Position numbers and translations under genes: made by a program
NCBI RefSeq assembly: GCF_000003855.2
Contig: NW_003101641.1
Location: 85,978-149,977 of the forward strand
Length of the DNA: 64,000 nucleotides
Direction of reading: 5' to 3'
From: Blastomyces gilchristii SLH14081
Taxonomy: Eukaryota; Ascomycota; Eurotiomycetes; Onygenales; Ajellomycetaceae
Shown: positions 49,861 through 62,335 of the stretch, piece after piece
How positions within the stretch are numbered: position 1 is the stretch's first letter
How the letters are laid out: every line of letters starts with the position of its first letter
The notes under the pieces: model-generated
Seen by the model: the letters and a program-made list of their open reading frames with translations, nothing else
What the model was told of the DNA's origin: nothing
Databases searched by the model: none

Positions 49861-50240
49861 TATTATATTATTATTATTCTTCAATTATAGATGTATGCAG
49901 TCAGAGACTATGATATCTACCTGAGAACCTTTAGTTCTCAGGGTTTTTCCTTATATCTATAGAGTCAACTATTATACACTTATCAATTTCAGATATGCAA
50001 AATCAGAAAATTCCAGCCCAGAATACAAAAACTGTTTACAAATTGCAGTATTTCAACACCTATTAATACTTTGAAACCATTTGAAAACATTATGACAAAG
50101 GAAAAGAGAACATAGTCCTAAAGATAGACACATTAAATAGATAGATAGAAAAGAACAGAAAGAAACAAGTACAGTAAAGAAAGATTATAAAAAAATAAAA
50201 TTATTAAAAGATAGTGTATAGCTGTTTTAACAGACTATAT

Positions 50241-50570
50241 CTAATCAATTTCCATCTCTTCATATTCAGATACTTCTGAGTTAAGCCATTTTCTTATAGC
50301 TGCTTGAGTTTCTGATAGAAAGTCTATTAAGTATTTAAGTTCTGTCTCAGTTGAGAATAAGAACCTCATATTTAATTGATTTAAATCATACTTCTTCTTT
50401 AATCTAACTCTGAGACTATTGTATAATACACAATGCATTACAATATACTCAGGATTCTCATTTGTATTACAGAATGAGCACTCTGTTGAATCAAATCTAT
50501 CATCAAATCTTTGTATATAGAATTTGAAATAATCATGTCCTAGTTTTAGCTGAATTATGAATGAGAACAT
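50241..50570 (-). pseudogene. LINE ORF2 C-terminal zinc motif
   Basis: A 109-codon open stretch ending in the natural terminus of ORF2. It contains LKLGHDYFKFYIQRF, then C-x2-C-x7-E-x4-H-C (CSFCNTNENPEYIVMHC), a conserved tail in Tad1/I-type LINEs (zf-RVT family). The C/H ligands are intact here. The function in the family is RNA or DNA binding during integration. Confidence 0.82.
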
Positions 50571-51863
50571 TTTCTTTTTGCATTTAATTGAACAAGATTT
50601 TCACTTTGATTTTGTCTCAAATCTTGAATAATGTATACTCTTCTTTTGTTTCTGTCAGCTTTCATTTCACTTGTTTAAATAAGATTCTTTTATCTTTCTC
50701 TTTATGAAAGATCAGGACACTGTTTTTTGAACAGATCTGCTTAATTCTGAACCCTTTTTTGCAGCTGAATCAGCCAATTCATTGCCATGAATATTCATAT
50801 GAGCAGGAACCCAATGCAGGTGAATTATCAGTTTAGATATTCTTCTCTTTTGAATTTTCAAAACAGAGTTTAAAATCAGGTCAAGATTCATTTGATCATT
50901 ATAAATCTGACTATTTCTAAGTCTTTTTAAAGCAGCTTGACTATCAGAGAATATTCATGCCTCTTTCAAACTATTTCCTCTTTTATGAGATTTTATTTCA
51001 ATGAGTTTGAAAGCTTTCACTATTACAAATAGTTCAGCATCAAAGACTTCACATTCACAGCCTAGATTTCAGAAATCTGAGATAAAATTGATATTATCTT
51101 CAGTATAAGCAATGCCTGCATTTAATCTATTCAAATTCTCATTTTTTGAGTCATCTGAGTAAATCAGAATAGAGTCTTTTATATTGATTGTAGAGATCTT
51201 CTTCAAATACTGTTCATATTCTCTCTCTTTAGATAGTTCACTTATTTGTAAGTCTATGAGAGATTTCAGCTTTTCTCTTCAGAGAGATATCTTCTCATGA
51301 TTAATTTTCTCAACATTTAATGAAGAAAATTGATTCTTAATAAGTGAACATAGTCTATACAGTTGAGAGGGCATTTTCTTTAAAGCATTATTCTCATTTC
51401 AATCAAGAAATCTATTTCAATTCAGTTCATTTCCTGAGTTAACTGATGAAAATGAAGAAGAGACTCTTTCTCTGATTATATGATTTGAGCTCATCTTTAT
51501 GACTCTCAGAGCATAGTTTATACAGGTCTTTTCAAATTGAATAGCAGGAGATGGAATTGAGACTTCAATTTCCATTGCTTTAATAGAAGATGATTTGAAT
51601 GCTCTCAGAATTCTTCTCAAAGCTCTGTTTTATAGACTTTGAAACAGTTCAGTGAAGTTATCTTGATTGTTTTATTAAACTTGAACTTCATAATCAGCTA
51701 CTGAGATAATACAGGCTATGTACAACTGTCTCATAGCCTGAAAAGATAAACCTCTCTCAGTATTTGATAGTCTGATTATACTATTCAGTAGTCTCTCTGC
51801 CTTGATGATTCTTTGTTGAATATGATATTTAAAATTCAACTTAGAGTTTAATCATACTTCTAG

Positions 51864-52697
51864 TCATTTGACATTCAAACTGGGTTTAATCTCTTTATTC
51901 AGAAGAGTTAGACTTAGTTCTTTCTCATTAAATCTGAGAAAAAAGTGAATTAACTCAGTTTTATTCATATTAAATTGAATTAGATTGATATCTGCTCTAA
52001 CAAAGATTTTCTTTACTGCTTTCTCAATCACTTCTAAATTCTCTTTGATTGTCTTTGAACTGTAGAGAAGACTAATATCATCTACATAACTTAGAGATCT
52101 CACTATTTTCATCTCTCTATTCTTGAATAAATATGCAGTGTATATTGCAAATAAAACAGATGAGATTGAAGATTCTTATAATACTTCTATTTTTATCTCA
52201 GTTTTATCTTGTTTTCTTTCATCAAAGAATAGTTATATAATTCTTTTAGACATGAAATAATTAACTCATTTTATTAGAGAAAGTAACAGTTTTAACATCT
52301 TCAAAGTTTGAATCATCTTAGACTTTGAAACATGATTAAATGCATCTTTTATATCAATAAAAACTGCAGTTGAGACCAGGTCTTCATACTTTGCTACTTG
52401 AATATCATGAAGAACTGAGAGAATAGTGTTAATTACAGAACATTGTTTTCTATCTTTCATTTATTCATTAAATAGAAGAGAATTACTAATAGAGCTTATA
52501 AAAGATAATCTAGTAGCTATTATCTTTTCTAGAACTTTTTTTAAATAGTTTAACAGAGATATTACTCTATATAACTTAGAAACTGAAGCTTTTCTATTAG
52601 ATTTTACAAGGATTACTTCAGTAGCTTCTCTCCAGCATTCAGAATGATAATCATTTCTTAAGAGATTGAAAAAGAGCTTAAAATATTCATTCTTCAA
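51864..52697 (-). pseudogene. LINE reverse transcriptase core
   Basis: Three consecutive open stretches in nearly one frame: 52697-52461 (WREATEVILVKSNRKASVS, the RT motif 0-2 region), 52460-52266 (VFIDIKDAFNHVSKSKMI, motif A) and 52112-51864 (SYVDDISLL, motif C). The catalytic aspartates are retained. Stops separate the stretches. It corresponds to about 27.5-26.7 kb in the first LINE. Confidence 0.85.
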
Positions 52698-54577
52698 GTA
52701 GAAATATGTGTTTTGAATAATTTAATGATTAATTGAATCAGGCCCTGCAGCAGTTTTAATTGAACTTAAGAATATTACTAACTCTAGTTCATCACCTGTA
52801 AGCTCAGGTTATTCTCAGTTATTTTCATCAATAGATTTATGAAATGACATATTCTTCTCTTCTAAATGTGATGAGTTTTGAAAGAGAATTCTCATAAAAG
52901 CTTGATATTTTTCCTCAAAAGAGTTTGCTGTATACAATTCATTCTGAAATTCATATTCTAAGATTGAAAGCTTTGCTACACTTCTTGTTTTAGTATAGTT
53001 GAAGACTTTAAAAACCTCTTTTTCTTATACTTCTTCAAGAAATTTGTTCTAGCAATCTGTTTTGACTTTTTTAATATCTGAAAAATATTCATTTTGAATA
53101 GCTTTGAACTCTTCATTAGATATTAAGTTATTCTTTCACTCTCTCTTAGCAGTGACTAGTTACTTTCTTTTAGAAGTGATATTCTCATTTCATCAAGATT
53201 TGAAATACTCAGAAGACTTTTTCTTTGAAATATTTTCTTTAATACTTGTTAGAAGAATAGATGTAATCAGCTTTGCTCTATTCTCAAGTATTTCATTTGA
53301 GATATCTTGACTTTGATTTCAATAAAGCTCACTCTGTCTTTCAGATTTCAGCTGTTTTACTCTTTCTTCAACTGCTTTTCAATCAGCTCTTTCAAAGTTA
53401 TACTAATTCAAGAGAAGAGGATTTTCACTTCTTTGTTTTTCACTCAGTTCAATATCAAATTGAATGATCTCATGACCTGATTCTGAGGTTTCATTTGAAT
53501 TAACAAACCAGTTTATAAGTCTCTTTTCAATTAGATTTTGTGATATGAAAGTTAGATCTATAATAGATTTCTGTTTCATATCTTTTCTAAAGAATGTTTG
53601 TTGATCAGACTTGTTAACTAAATCTATTGAATACTTAAAAGTTCATTCAATCAGTTTATCTGCTCTTACTGCTCTTATACACTCTGAGTTTTATCAGAGA
53701 TAATGTGCATTGAAGTCTTCTGCAATTATAGAGTTTTTTAAGAGAGTTATATTCAAAAATCCTCTATCAATTATTCAGATATTGTTGTTTTCTTTCAATG
53801 ACTTTTCATTATAGATATTTATAAGTTGAATAGTATTAAACTCATTCTCTTTATCTATAATATCACTCACTAGAATATCAGAGTCAGATATGATATCAAA
53901 TCTCAAATTAAATTAATATCTTGATCTTTTTCTCTCATAGATCACTACTCTTGATTTTATCTCAGATTTTTCAGAGAGAAAGTAGTAATAGCTTGAATAA
54001 GAAATGATATACTTTTACTCAGTATCAAAGTTTGATTCTTGAAGAAGTACAAAGTCAACTTTTTATTCAAATACAATCTGAAGATAAGAATAAATATAAT
54101 TTGAGTTTCTATTCACATTATTTTGAATAAATGTGATTTTTGAAGAGTTTTTAAACTTTTTTTATTCTTTTTGTTATATATTCATACTAAGAGAGAGTAG
54201 AGATAGAGTAGAATCTAATTTCTATCATCAGATAGTAGATTATAACTATTTTGAAAAGTAGAAATCTCAACTGCTTGCATTATATCTAGTTTATTATCAG
54301 AGTCATTTCTCAATTCTCTAATCTTAACAGAAGTTTAAGAATTCAAATTCTATTTACACTTAGCTAAAGAGTTGAAGTTTGAAGATCTAGATAGTTGAGA
54401 ATTTCTTCTTTTTAAGCTTATAGTTGTAGATTTACTAGCTTGACTTTTCTCTTCAGTTTTAGATTCACTTTGAGCTTCATCTTTTCTTCAGTTCTTCTGA
54501 GTTCTTGAAGTAAATACACATTCTTTTGAGCTAGATGCATGTTTTTCTTTGCAATTGAAGTACTTAAGCAGAGTATA

Positions 54578-54772
54578 TTAACATATTTCATCTCTTTTTA
54601 AGCATGTTTTATAATTATACTCACTAGTTTTATAATCTCTAGCATAGAATGCATATTTTGAGTCTCTGAAATAAGAGATTGTAAAGTGTTCATATCTTTG
54701 ACAGTTTAAACACTGTGTTTGAGCTTTGAGATTCATTCTTGAGTCTTTGTATTCATGAACTCTCATTTTCAA
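54578..54772 (-). pseudogene. LINE ORF1 zinc-knuckle segment
   Basis: A 64-codon open stretch with CLNCQRYEHF, DYKTSEYNY and CLKRDEIC: a series of CCHC-type knuckles in which some Cys/His are replaced by Tyr. One knuckle keeps its histidine (EHF), which is mutated to Tyr in the first LINE, so this copy is less decayed. Confidence 0.78.
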
Positions 54773-55377
54773 ATCTGCTACTCTTACTTTAGAGATTCTT
54801 GATTATTTAAATGTTTTTGTATATACTAGAATAGAGACATTTCTTCTACTCTATCTGAACTTAATTGAATTAAGTCATACAGGCTCTTTTCTCAGTTGAA
54901 TAGAATTGTATTCTTTCAATTCATTTTTAAGAAATAGCATTTCTTTCTCACAGTCAAAGATTTCAACTGAAATATTATGAAGAATGAATTTATCTCACTT
55001 TTCATCTCTCTCAGATAGAATTGTTGTATTTAACAGAGATTCTACTGCTGACTTTCAGAGATTCTCATTCTGAATAAGAAATTCTGCACTGAATTCAGGC
55101 ATTGTGATCAGAATGATGAAGTTTTCAAAGAAGAATAACTCAATTGAAGCTATAACTGGTTTTTGAACTTTAATATCAGTTATTAACTGAGAAAAGAACT
55201 GCTGATTAATTTCATTTCTAATTCTGAAAATGAGGTTTGAGTTTAGCTTATTTCTCTGCAATATGTCCTGATTTGAGACTTTGAGAATAAGTCTTCTATT
55301 TCTGAAGATTTGAAGATTTTTCTCTTTTTGCATTTTTTTCTCCACTCTTCTATTAATAGAAGTATGAGCAGTATTCT

Positions 55378-56125
55378 CTACGGGCGCTAGCCACCGCAGG
55401 ATGCACCTTAAGCTAATTACATTTAACCCCCTATAATTAACCGACCACCGCGTCCGTCTCTCGGGCCAGCCACTAATTTCCAGGGGTGTTAGTTAGTGGC
55501 TGTCACCGCTCACTTGGTGGTGTACACACTAAGCTTCTGATTGCTGATCTCAGCCTCATTAGCTGCTCATAGGCCTATCAATCAGTCATCATGGCCTTGC
55601 CTCATGTTAGGGACTAATCATAGGCTTGATGACTGCAGTTCTTCCTGCCAGTATTAGGGCTTAGCAGTGAGCTTACAGACTCTAGTCTATCAGAGTGCTC
55701 TGTCTAGGGCCTAGATATGTATCTAGACCTGCTAGTCAGATGGTTTTCAAAATCATTCTCTGTATTTGAGAGAGAGCTAGGCTCTGATGACAGCCCTAGT
55801 TAGAGACTCACTTAAGTAGTGTATAATCACTACATTAGGCTTGGCTCTACATTGTTAGAACCTTGACAGGTGCACAGTAGAATAGTGAGACATTGACATC
55901 TCATACCAGCCCTGGTGAGTGTTCGCAGGATCTTGCTTAACTAGTGGCTTGGCTTGCAGTAGGGAGTTCTAGCCCGCACCAAGCCTTACTAATTAGGCTC
56001 AGCTCCTATTACATGAGGGCTTTCATGGGTAAGAAGTGGCAGGTGCCAGCGATGAGATTTGAACCCACGCACCTCTAATGTGTGCGGCCTTGGTTACCAG
56101 TCTTACCAACTGGGCCACGCTGGCA
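55378..56125 (-). mobile_element. tRNA-headed 750-bp module, copy 2
   Basis: 748 bp, retaining many CpG and GG (for example at 55378-55400 and 55440-55470). On the minus strand it begins at 56125 with the tRNA-like head, which directly abuts the target duplication, and ends at 55378 (reverse complement of CTACGGG), joined to LINE ORF1. A TTTT run on the minus strand (about 55753-55750) could stop RNA polymerase III about 370 nt after the head. There is no protein-coding frame. Module and LINE share one target duplication and so inserted together. Confidence 0.87.
56044..56125 (-). ncRNA. tRNA-like head of the module, copy 2
   Basis: 82 nt with TGCCAGC at the 5' end pairing with GCTGGCA. Box A TGGCCCAGTTGG (56117-56106) is a good match; box B GGTTCAAATCT (56065-56055) has one change from copy 1. 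It is followed by CC, reminiscent of an encoded CCA. The long spacer before the T arm suggests descent from a class II tRNA (Leu or Ser), but the anticodon arm is not canonical. Confidence 0.72.
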
Positions 56126-56138
56126 GAAGAGAAGTAAT
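56126..56138 (+). repeat. Target duplication of the LINE chimera, right
   Basis: GAAGAGAAGTAAT, identical to 49848-49860; the Gypsy RT frame resumes after it. Confidence 0.9.
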
Positions 56139-58900
56139 GAATGTGTATTAATTATCAAGCACTTAACAAGCTTACAATCAAGAATGAATATTCACTGTTA
56201 TAAATTTAATAACAGTTGAATACACTCAGAAATACTTAATATCTATTAAAGATTAATCTTCTCTCAGAATACTGACAGATCTGTATAGACAAACTATCAG
56301 TACTGTAAATTACATTTAATATATAATGAGAGAAGTTTGAATTTCTGATAATATTATTCAGTCTGATAAATGCACTCATTATCTTTTAAATAATGATAAA
56401 TACAATTCTTTATAAATAGAATAAAATCTTGTATCTTATATATCTAGATAATATTCTAATCTTCTTAAACTTATATAATAAATATCTGAAGTATCTCAAT
56501 GAAGTGCTTATAACTCTAACAGAGTATAAGCTCTATATTAAATCAATCAAGTATGTGTTTCAAATGAAAGAGTTGAAGTTTATAGAATATGTAGTAAGTC
56601 ATAACTGTATACATTACATCTTAGAGAAATTGAATATCATAGCAAATTAACTACAGCTAAGAAATGTACATTATATACAACAGTTTCTTAAGTTAATCTT
56701 ATACTATTACAGATTCATCAAGATTTCATATAAATAACTATATCACTCTCAGATCTATTAAGAAAAATAGATACAAATCTGTGAAAGAAGAAGTTTTATT
56801 CAATTATCTGAAATACTGTGTATGAAGAGATCTTTCTCACTCTGAGAAAATATATAATAATATTCTCAGTACTTATTCAATCAGATTATAATAAACCTTT
56901 CTACATTAAAACAGACATATCTGAATAAGCTATCAGAGACACTCTTTTACAGATAAGTAAGAATAGCAAGCTGCACTCAGTGATATATAATAATAGAAAA
57001 CTATCAGATACTGAACTCAATTACTCAGTGTATAAAAAGAAATTGCTGATAATTAAGCACATACTGATATTATAAGATAGATATATTAACAACAGACATA
57101 TAATAACAGTGATTATAAATTAGAAAAGTCTCATCTATTTACAATTAATAATAAAATCATTCAAATACTTAGTATATTGAATCTCAGAGTTTTAAGCATA
57201 CAATCTTTATATTAAATAATAAATGAGATGAAACACTGTAATATCTGATACAATCAGTCACAGACCTGATTTCATGAGTAAGAATTCTGTGAATTAGATA
57301 TAAGAGAAGCTCACATTAAACACACTGAGAGAATGCAAGAAATCAGAATAAGTGAATATAATAATCTCTCACTTAAAGAACAGTAAGATAGCAGAAGATA
57401 AGCATCTTATAAAAGTAGTAGAAGAGATGCTTCTCAACTTCAAGCTGAGAAAATTGAAAAATTATATTATATTTTATTATAATCTAGAATATGCAGAAGC
57501 TTTCTATCTGAAACATTTATTTAGACACAACTTAGTAACTTATATGTATAAGAAATTCAGTCACTTAGAAAGTTCTGAACTCATGAGTATACTTAAATCA
57601 AGAGTATACTGATCAAGCATGACTGAGAACATTCAGATATATACTTATAAGTATCTGAATTATCAGATTATGAAAGAATCTAAGAAAGAGTTAGAATATA
57701 AAAAAGTATAATATCAGATAAAATGTATAATATAATTATTCAAATAATGAGAGATAGATCTTATAGATATATTACTGTAAATATTAAATGAAAATCATTG
57801 AATAATCACTGCTATTGACTACACTACTGACTGATGAGTTATAAAAGCAGTTTCAGAGATAATAGAGAAGATAATAATGAAGTTTCTATATAATAAGATC
57901 TATATCAACTATGAAATACTGTGTGAGATTCTAACTGATAACAGTGCAAACCTTGTAGAAGAAGTAGTAAGGCATTTTATAAGTTAGTTATAGATAAGAT
58001 ATTATAGAATAATATCATATCATCTGCAGATAAATAGAAAGATGAAACACTTGAATGAAATTCTGAGTATCATGCTAATAAAATATCTAGTGAGTAAGTC
58101 TACAAGACTATGAGATGAATATCTCAGACAGATGCTATTAATCACATGAATTCAGCAGTATGCAGTCTTTAAGTATTTATCATTTTATCTGTTATATGAA
58201 TTGTATCTGCGCATTTCAGAGAATGTTTTGAAAAAGCTGAGAGAGAAAACAGCAGTTGCAGACACAACAGTCATGAACACAGTAGTCACAGACATGGAAT
58301 TGAGATTGAAACAGATCAGTTATGCATATATAAAAGCTAATAAGTTACTTCTGAACTGAGTAATTCAATCAAAAAGAATACAAGACTCACTGATTAAGAA
58401 ATTGAGTCTCAAGATAAGAATATGAGTTCTTGTATACAATGAGAGTTCTGAGAAGTTTCAATCTAGATAATTTGAGCTCTATAAAATACTCAAATCATAT
58501 TCTCTGAGAATATACACATTGAAGGAATCAGAGAGACAGATCTTATATAACTTAATAAATAATTCACATCTTATAGAGATAAAGATGCAAGATCTGAGCA
58601 GATTATAGTTATTCACAGCACTATTATTAATATTGAAAAAGAAGAGACTTATAATTAAAAACTCTTATAAAGTAAGAGAAATCATAGACACTTATAAATC
58701 AGATAATCTCACTTATTTCAATCTTTTTATAATTATAAGAAAAGAATGAGAAGCAATGAAGAAATTAGATAAATATCACACTTCAATAAGTAATAAAACT
58801 GTAGTCAGTCATATAATAACACATCACAGACAGTGAGTATAATACAGTAAAGAGTGATCTCAAAGTAGCAGACTTATACATGAATCAGATCACAGAGGAA

Positions 58901-61076
58901 AAAGAAATTCAGAGTTAAATTTAACTGTTTATATCAGTTTAATTACAGAAATATCAGAGAATAAAACATCCGAAACATTTACAGACATGTGAGATCAAGT
59001 CATCTCAATCTCTGAGAATACTCAGAGATTGAGTGAGATTAGTTTCAATGAGCTGTTCACTGTAGTAGTCTGAGCAGGCAAAGAGAGATAGTATAATACA
59101 TGAGATAGAATTATAAGAGATGAAAGCTGCTGAACCTAGTCACTGAATACTGTATTATATAGAGGTCATATAAGAGTAGTAACTAGCAGATAAAGAAAAA
59201 GTGTAAGAAAAGAAAAGATAATAACTTAAGAGATAATAAATTAACTATCAACTGTAAGAATCAACTATAAAAAAGACAAATATTATCATATATATCTTAT
59301 TCATTTTCATACATCACATATTTAATCTATTTTCAACATCACATCACATAAAAAACACTAAAAATAAAGGAAATCTCAAAACTCAAGATCTGTAAGAAAT
59401 TCAAGAGTTATAAGTCACTCTGATAATAATACTATACATATCTCTGATTCCTCTACTGCTCTGTATACAACATTGATATCATTTATTACAAGATTGACTA
59501 AAATGTCAATATAGAAATGTGTACACATATATGTAGAAAAATTGAAGAAGAGCACAGAATCCGCAGAATCAAAAGCCAGAGTAGAGAGAGTAAAGATGAA
59601 AGAAACTGAAGAAGAAGAGAGCATAGAACTGAATAAATAACAGCAGAAGTTACTCAGAGTCAAACACTTACAATCTAATATGCATACAACCTTACTCACA
59701 GAGAACATGTTGAGAGAGAAAATAACAGAAGAAGCTTGAGAGTAGAAGAGAATAGTCTCAGCAGTATTGTCATCTTCAGAGATTACAATGATCTCTAGCA
59801 CTGAAGCAACTAAGAATTATTATTAGTATATAAAATCATAAAATCAGTGATGAGAACAGTTACTGAATAAACATCTACTGATCTTAGAATTATACATAAA
59901 ATTACAACACATACAAGGCTTCTCGGAAAAAGAGATAGAGATATGAGAAAATGCAGAAAGAAGAACACAGTATATGAACAGCTCATTCTCATAACAATAT
60001 TTCAGACAAGATATATAAGTCTCACACTCACACATGTAAAAGAGTACAACATCTATATTCTCATTTTTAAAAACACAGATATTCTTCATCTGTATCACAA
60101 AGTCAGACAATAAATATCAGAGAATAGACTAATACAAATGTATTATTTCAAAGAAATTCATCAGAGCAGATATACTCATAATATTAAACTTTACAGTTGT
60201 AAAAAGTTCCTTGATATTCATAGACATTACAACTTTATATACAATAAAACTCATAACAATTTCATCTAGAAAAATCAGCATTAGAAGAGAAGAAGAAAAA
60301 GAAAAAGACTTATAATCTTAACACTGTTAAGAAGAAGAATAATTCTTCAGTATGAATAAATAATTACTTTATTATAAATATTTAAAATAAATGTAATAAT
60401 CAGCATCTATAACTGAGCTTCAGATAGTTATATTATACATAGTCTTTATACAATAAATTGTTCTAGAGATTAGTAAAAAGAGCAGAAGTATACACACGGA
60501 GAAACATAGTTCACTAAGTCTACACAATATCATCTTGAAATGAGAAGAGCTAGTAACAGTAACAGAAGTAGCAGAGACAGAAGTAGCAGAAGTGAAAATA
60601 GCAGAAACAGAGATAGCAGAAGTGAGAGAACAGAATACAGAGACAAGTGTAGAAGATTGAGAAGAAGCAGCAGAAGAGACAGAGAGAGACATGAGAGACT
60701 CAGTTATATATAACACAGACAATTTCTTCATTATCACATTTATTAAGTTATTAATTAATAATTCAATATTAAGGTATTCACTATCATCAGCAGATACAGA
60801 TCTGTGAATACATGAAGATTCTACATGAATAAAAATAAATATATCAGCATCTACATTTATACAGAATTATGTCAGAAAACACAATTAGATACCTGCTAAG
60901 AAGAAAAGAGTGAAGAGTATATAAGAAGATGAAGAAGATGTATCATTCATAATAATACATTCTGATAATTGTTAGAAAAACAAATCCTGGTCATATTTTA
61001 CAACACATTTCACTTACTGCTAACAAACTGTTCAGTACAGACACTAAAATGATGCTCAAACTGTTATACAGATTTT
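58901..61076. other. Unclassified hypermutated sequence with low-complexity coding strand
   Basis: Open minus-strand stretches (59801-59415, 60110-59844, 60737-60420) are rich in Ser, Val, Ile and Phe. At 60661-60545 a short repeat encodes TSA/SVSA-type units on the minus strand. No domain recognised. The strand is purine-rich on the plus side. It may be the gag end of an element whose terminus is the family X repeat to the right. Confidence 0.4.
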
Positions 61077-62038
61077 CAACCACTTCATCACAAACTCGCT
61101 CAATTTTTCGAATAGGAACCCGCTGATAGATTCATCGAAAAGCCCTCAATTATATAAGCATTTTAACCACATCGCCGACTGCATACCCCGTGTGGTGGTG
61201 GAGTTATCTAGCCAAATATGAACCAGACATTGTTCAAAACTCCTGTGTGGAATTATCCCCTGTTCATTCCTATCACATTACAATCCCAGGCCAAATTGCC
61301 ATACAAATTGTAAGATGAAGAGACCTAGTCATATGCATCAATCTTCTTGATTTTGAAAGATTCTTAATCTATAATTGTGAAGATATCTGAGAAGCAATCT
61401 CTGTGAAAACCCTGTCTATCTTTAATGTTTTAAAACATCAACACTAAGTCTCACTCTCATATCCCTCTTCTCAATCTGACTCATTCTGAGCAGAAAAATA
61501 CAAAAAGATATCTTAGTAATAATATTAAGTATATAATTAATAAATATATCTGAAGTGTAATCTCTGTAAGAACTTTATCTGTCTTTGATGTATCAAGACA
61601 TCAATACTAAGTCTCATTCTCATACTGCTTCTTTCAATCTAGCTTATTTCTGACAGAAAAATATAAAAAGATATCTCAGCAACAGTATTCATATATAATC
61701 AGCAGATAATAACATATTATACTATAAATCAGTATATCTAAGATCTGACTGAGTCATGATCTCTGCATAGTAGAGATATATAATCTACTTTAATATCTCT
61801 CATATTCAATAGATTCCGTTAGAAAGTTGAGGACCGCAATTCTAGATTTCTATTGAATTTTAGAATTAACTCCTTTATAATAATATCATTGGCAAAATCT
61901 TCTTCTATTAGATGATAATAATCAGGTTCTCCTCTACCTCCCAATAATAATTTTTATATTATTATATAGAAACAGACTTATATTCTTTATAATATCAAGA
62001 CTCTGAAGAGAGAAAGTCTTGATAGAGAATATACAGTA
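61077..62038 (-). repeat. Repeat family X, copy 3 (962 bp, inverted)
   Basis: Reverse complement of 31390-32372. The left 250 bp (61077-61320) are little mutated, including CCCCGTGTGGTGGTGGAG; the right part is hypermutated and ends in the same hairpin (about 61990-62030). The two full copies have opposite orientation about 30 kb apart. Identity as an LTR is possible but unproven. Confidence 0.7.
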
Positions 62039-62311
62039 TATGACGGGCTGCGCCCGATCAATCATATAGACTATTTCATTACACTCCACAGATTCCGCCG
62101 AAAGCTCCGATCCTCAGTCCCCAATTCTCAGCTGAAAAACCCATGGAATTTCTATTCTTCCGCCTTGAAGCTTCACTGCACACATGTATAAATACTCACT
62201 CTGATCACTGATTCCTGTACTTTCTCTTTCTTTCCATCTCTAATGTTTTCCACCTTTGTTATATAAGACCTATAAATATTATACTGATCTATTCGGCGTA
62301 GGCCTCTTACA
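62039..62311 (+). repeat. Reversed, lightly mutated LTR of the 13-19 kb Gypsy family
   Basis: 273 bp from TATGACGGGCTGCGCC to CCTCTTACA: the reverse complement of the 309-bp LTR, shorter by an internal deletion. It keeps CpG-rich segments (GCTGCGCCC, TTCCGCCG, CGGCGTAGG), showing what the mutated LTRs once looked like. It lies head to head with the LTR fragment at 62336-62527. Confidence 0.82.
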
Positions 62312-62335
62312 CTTGAAAAACATTGAAGAAGGAAA

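Larger units (their letters stand above)
49861..55377 (-). mobile_element. Tad1-like LINE, 5'-truncated in ORF1 and fused to the module
   Basis: Best-preserved LINE in the window. From the left: (ATT)n tail, 3' UTR, terminal zinc motif in an open stretch (50570-50241: ECSFCNTNENPEYIVMHC), RNase H (ILIYSDDSKNENL, about 51180-51110), RT (52697-51864, including DAFNHVSKSKMIQ and the catalytic YVDD), endonuclease (about 54.0-52.9 kb), and ORF1 knuckles (54772-54578: CLNCQRYEHF). LINE homology stops at 55377, equivalent to about 30217 of the first LINE, so about 150 N-terminal residues of ORF1 are absent. There the tRNA-headed module takes over. Stops are fewer than in the first LINE, but no frame is complete. 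Confidence 0.9.
47216..58900 (+). mobile_element. Ty3/Gypsy relic split by a LINE chimera, plus strand
   Basis: The host element comprises 47216-49860 and 56139 to about 58900. Gag: a decayed CCHC knuckle ACFNCRY-stop-NHDIKDY (about 48788-48830), with the last Cys now Tyr. Protease: VLTDTEAS (about 49105-49130), with the catalytic DTG changed to DTE. RT start: PVNQNAY-like block (about 49710), interrupted at 49860; RT resumes at 56140 with MCINYQALNKLTIKNEY and YLDN at 56441-56452. A VVSHNCI block, RNase H, the integrase region (open frame 57352-57612) and an integrase tail follow to about 58.7 kb. LTRs were not identified. Ends are approximate. Confidence 0.82.

Noticed and set aside
56044..56125. 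Functional tRNA gene
   Set aside because: No canonical anticodon stem-loop; it occurs twice as the head of a 750-bp repeated module and moved with a LINE.
60420..60737. Serine/valine-rich protein gene on the minus strand
   Set aside because: Low-complexity codon repeats in hypermutated sequence, with no domain, and similar composition arises elsewhere in the block by chance.
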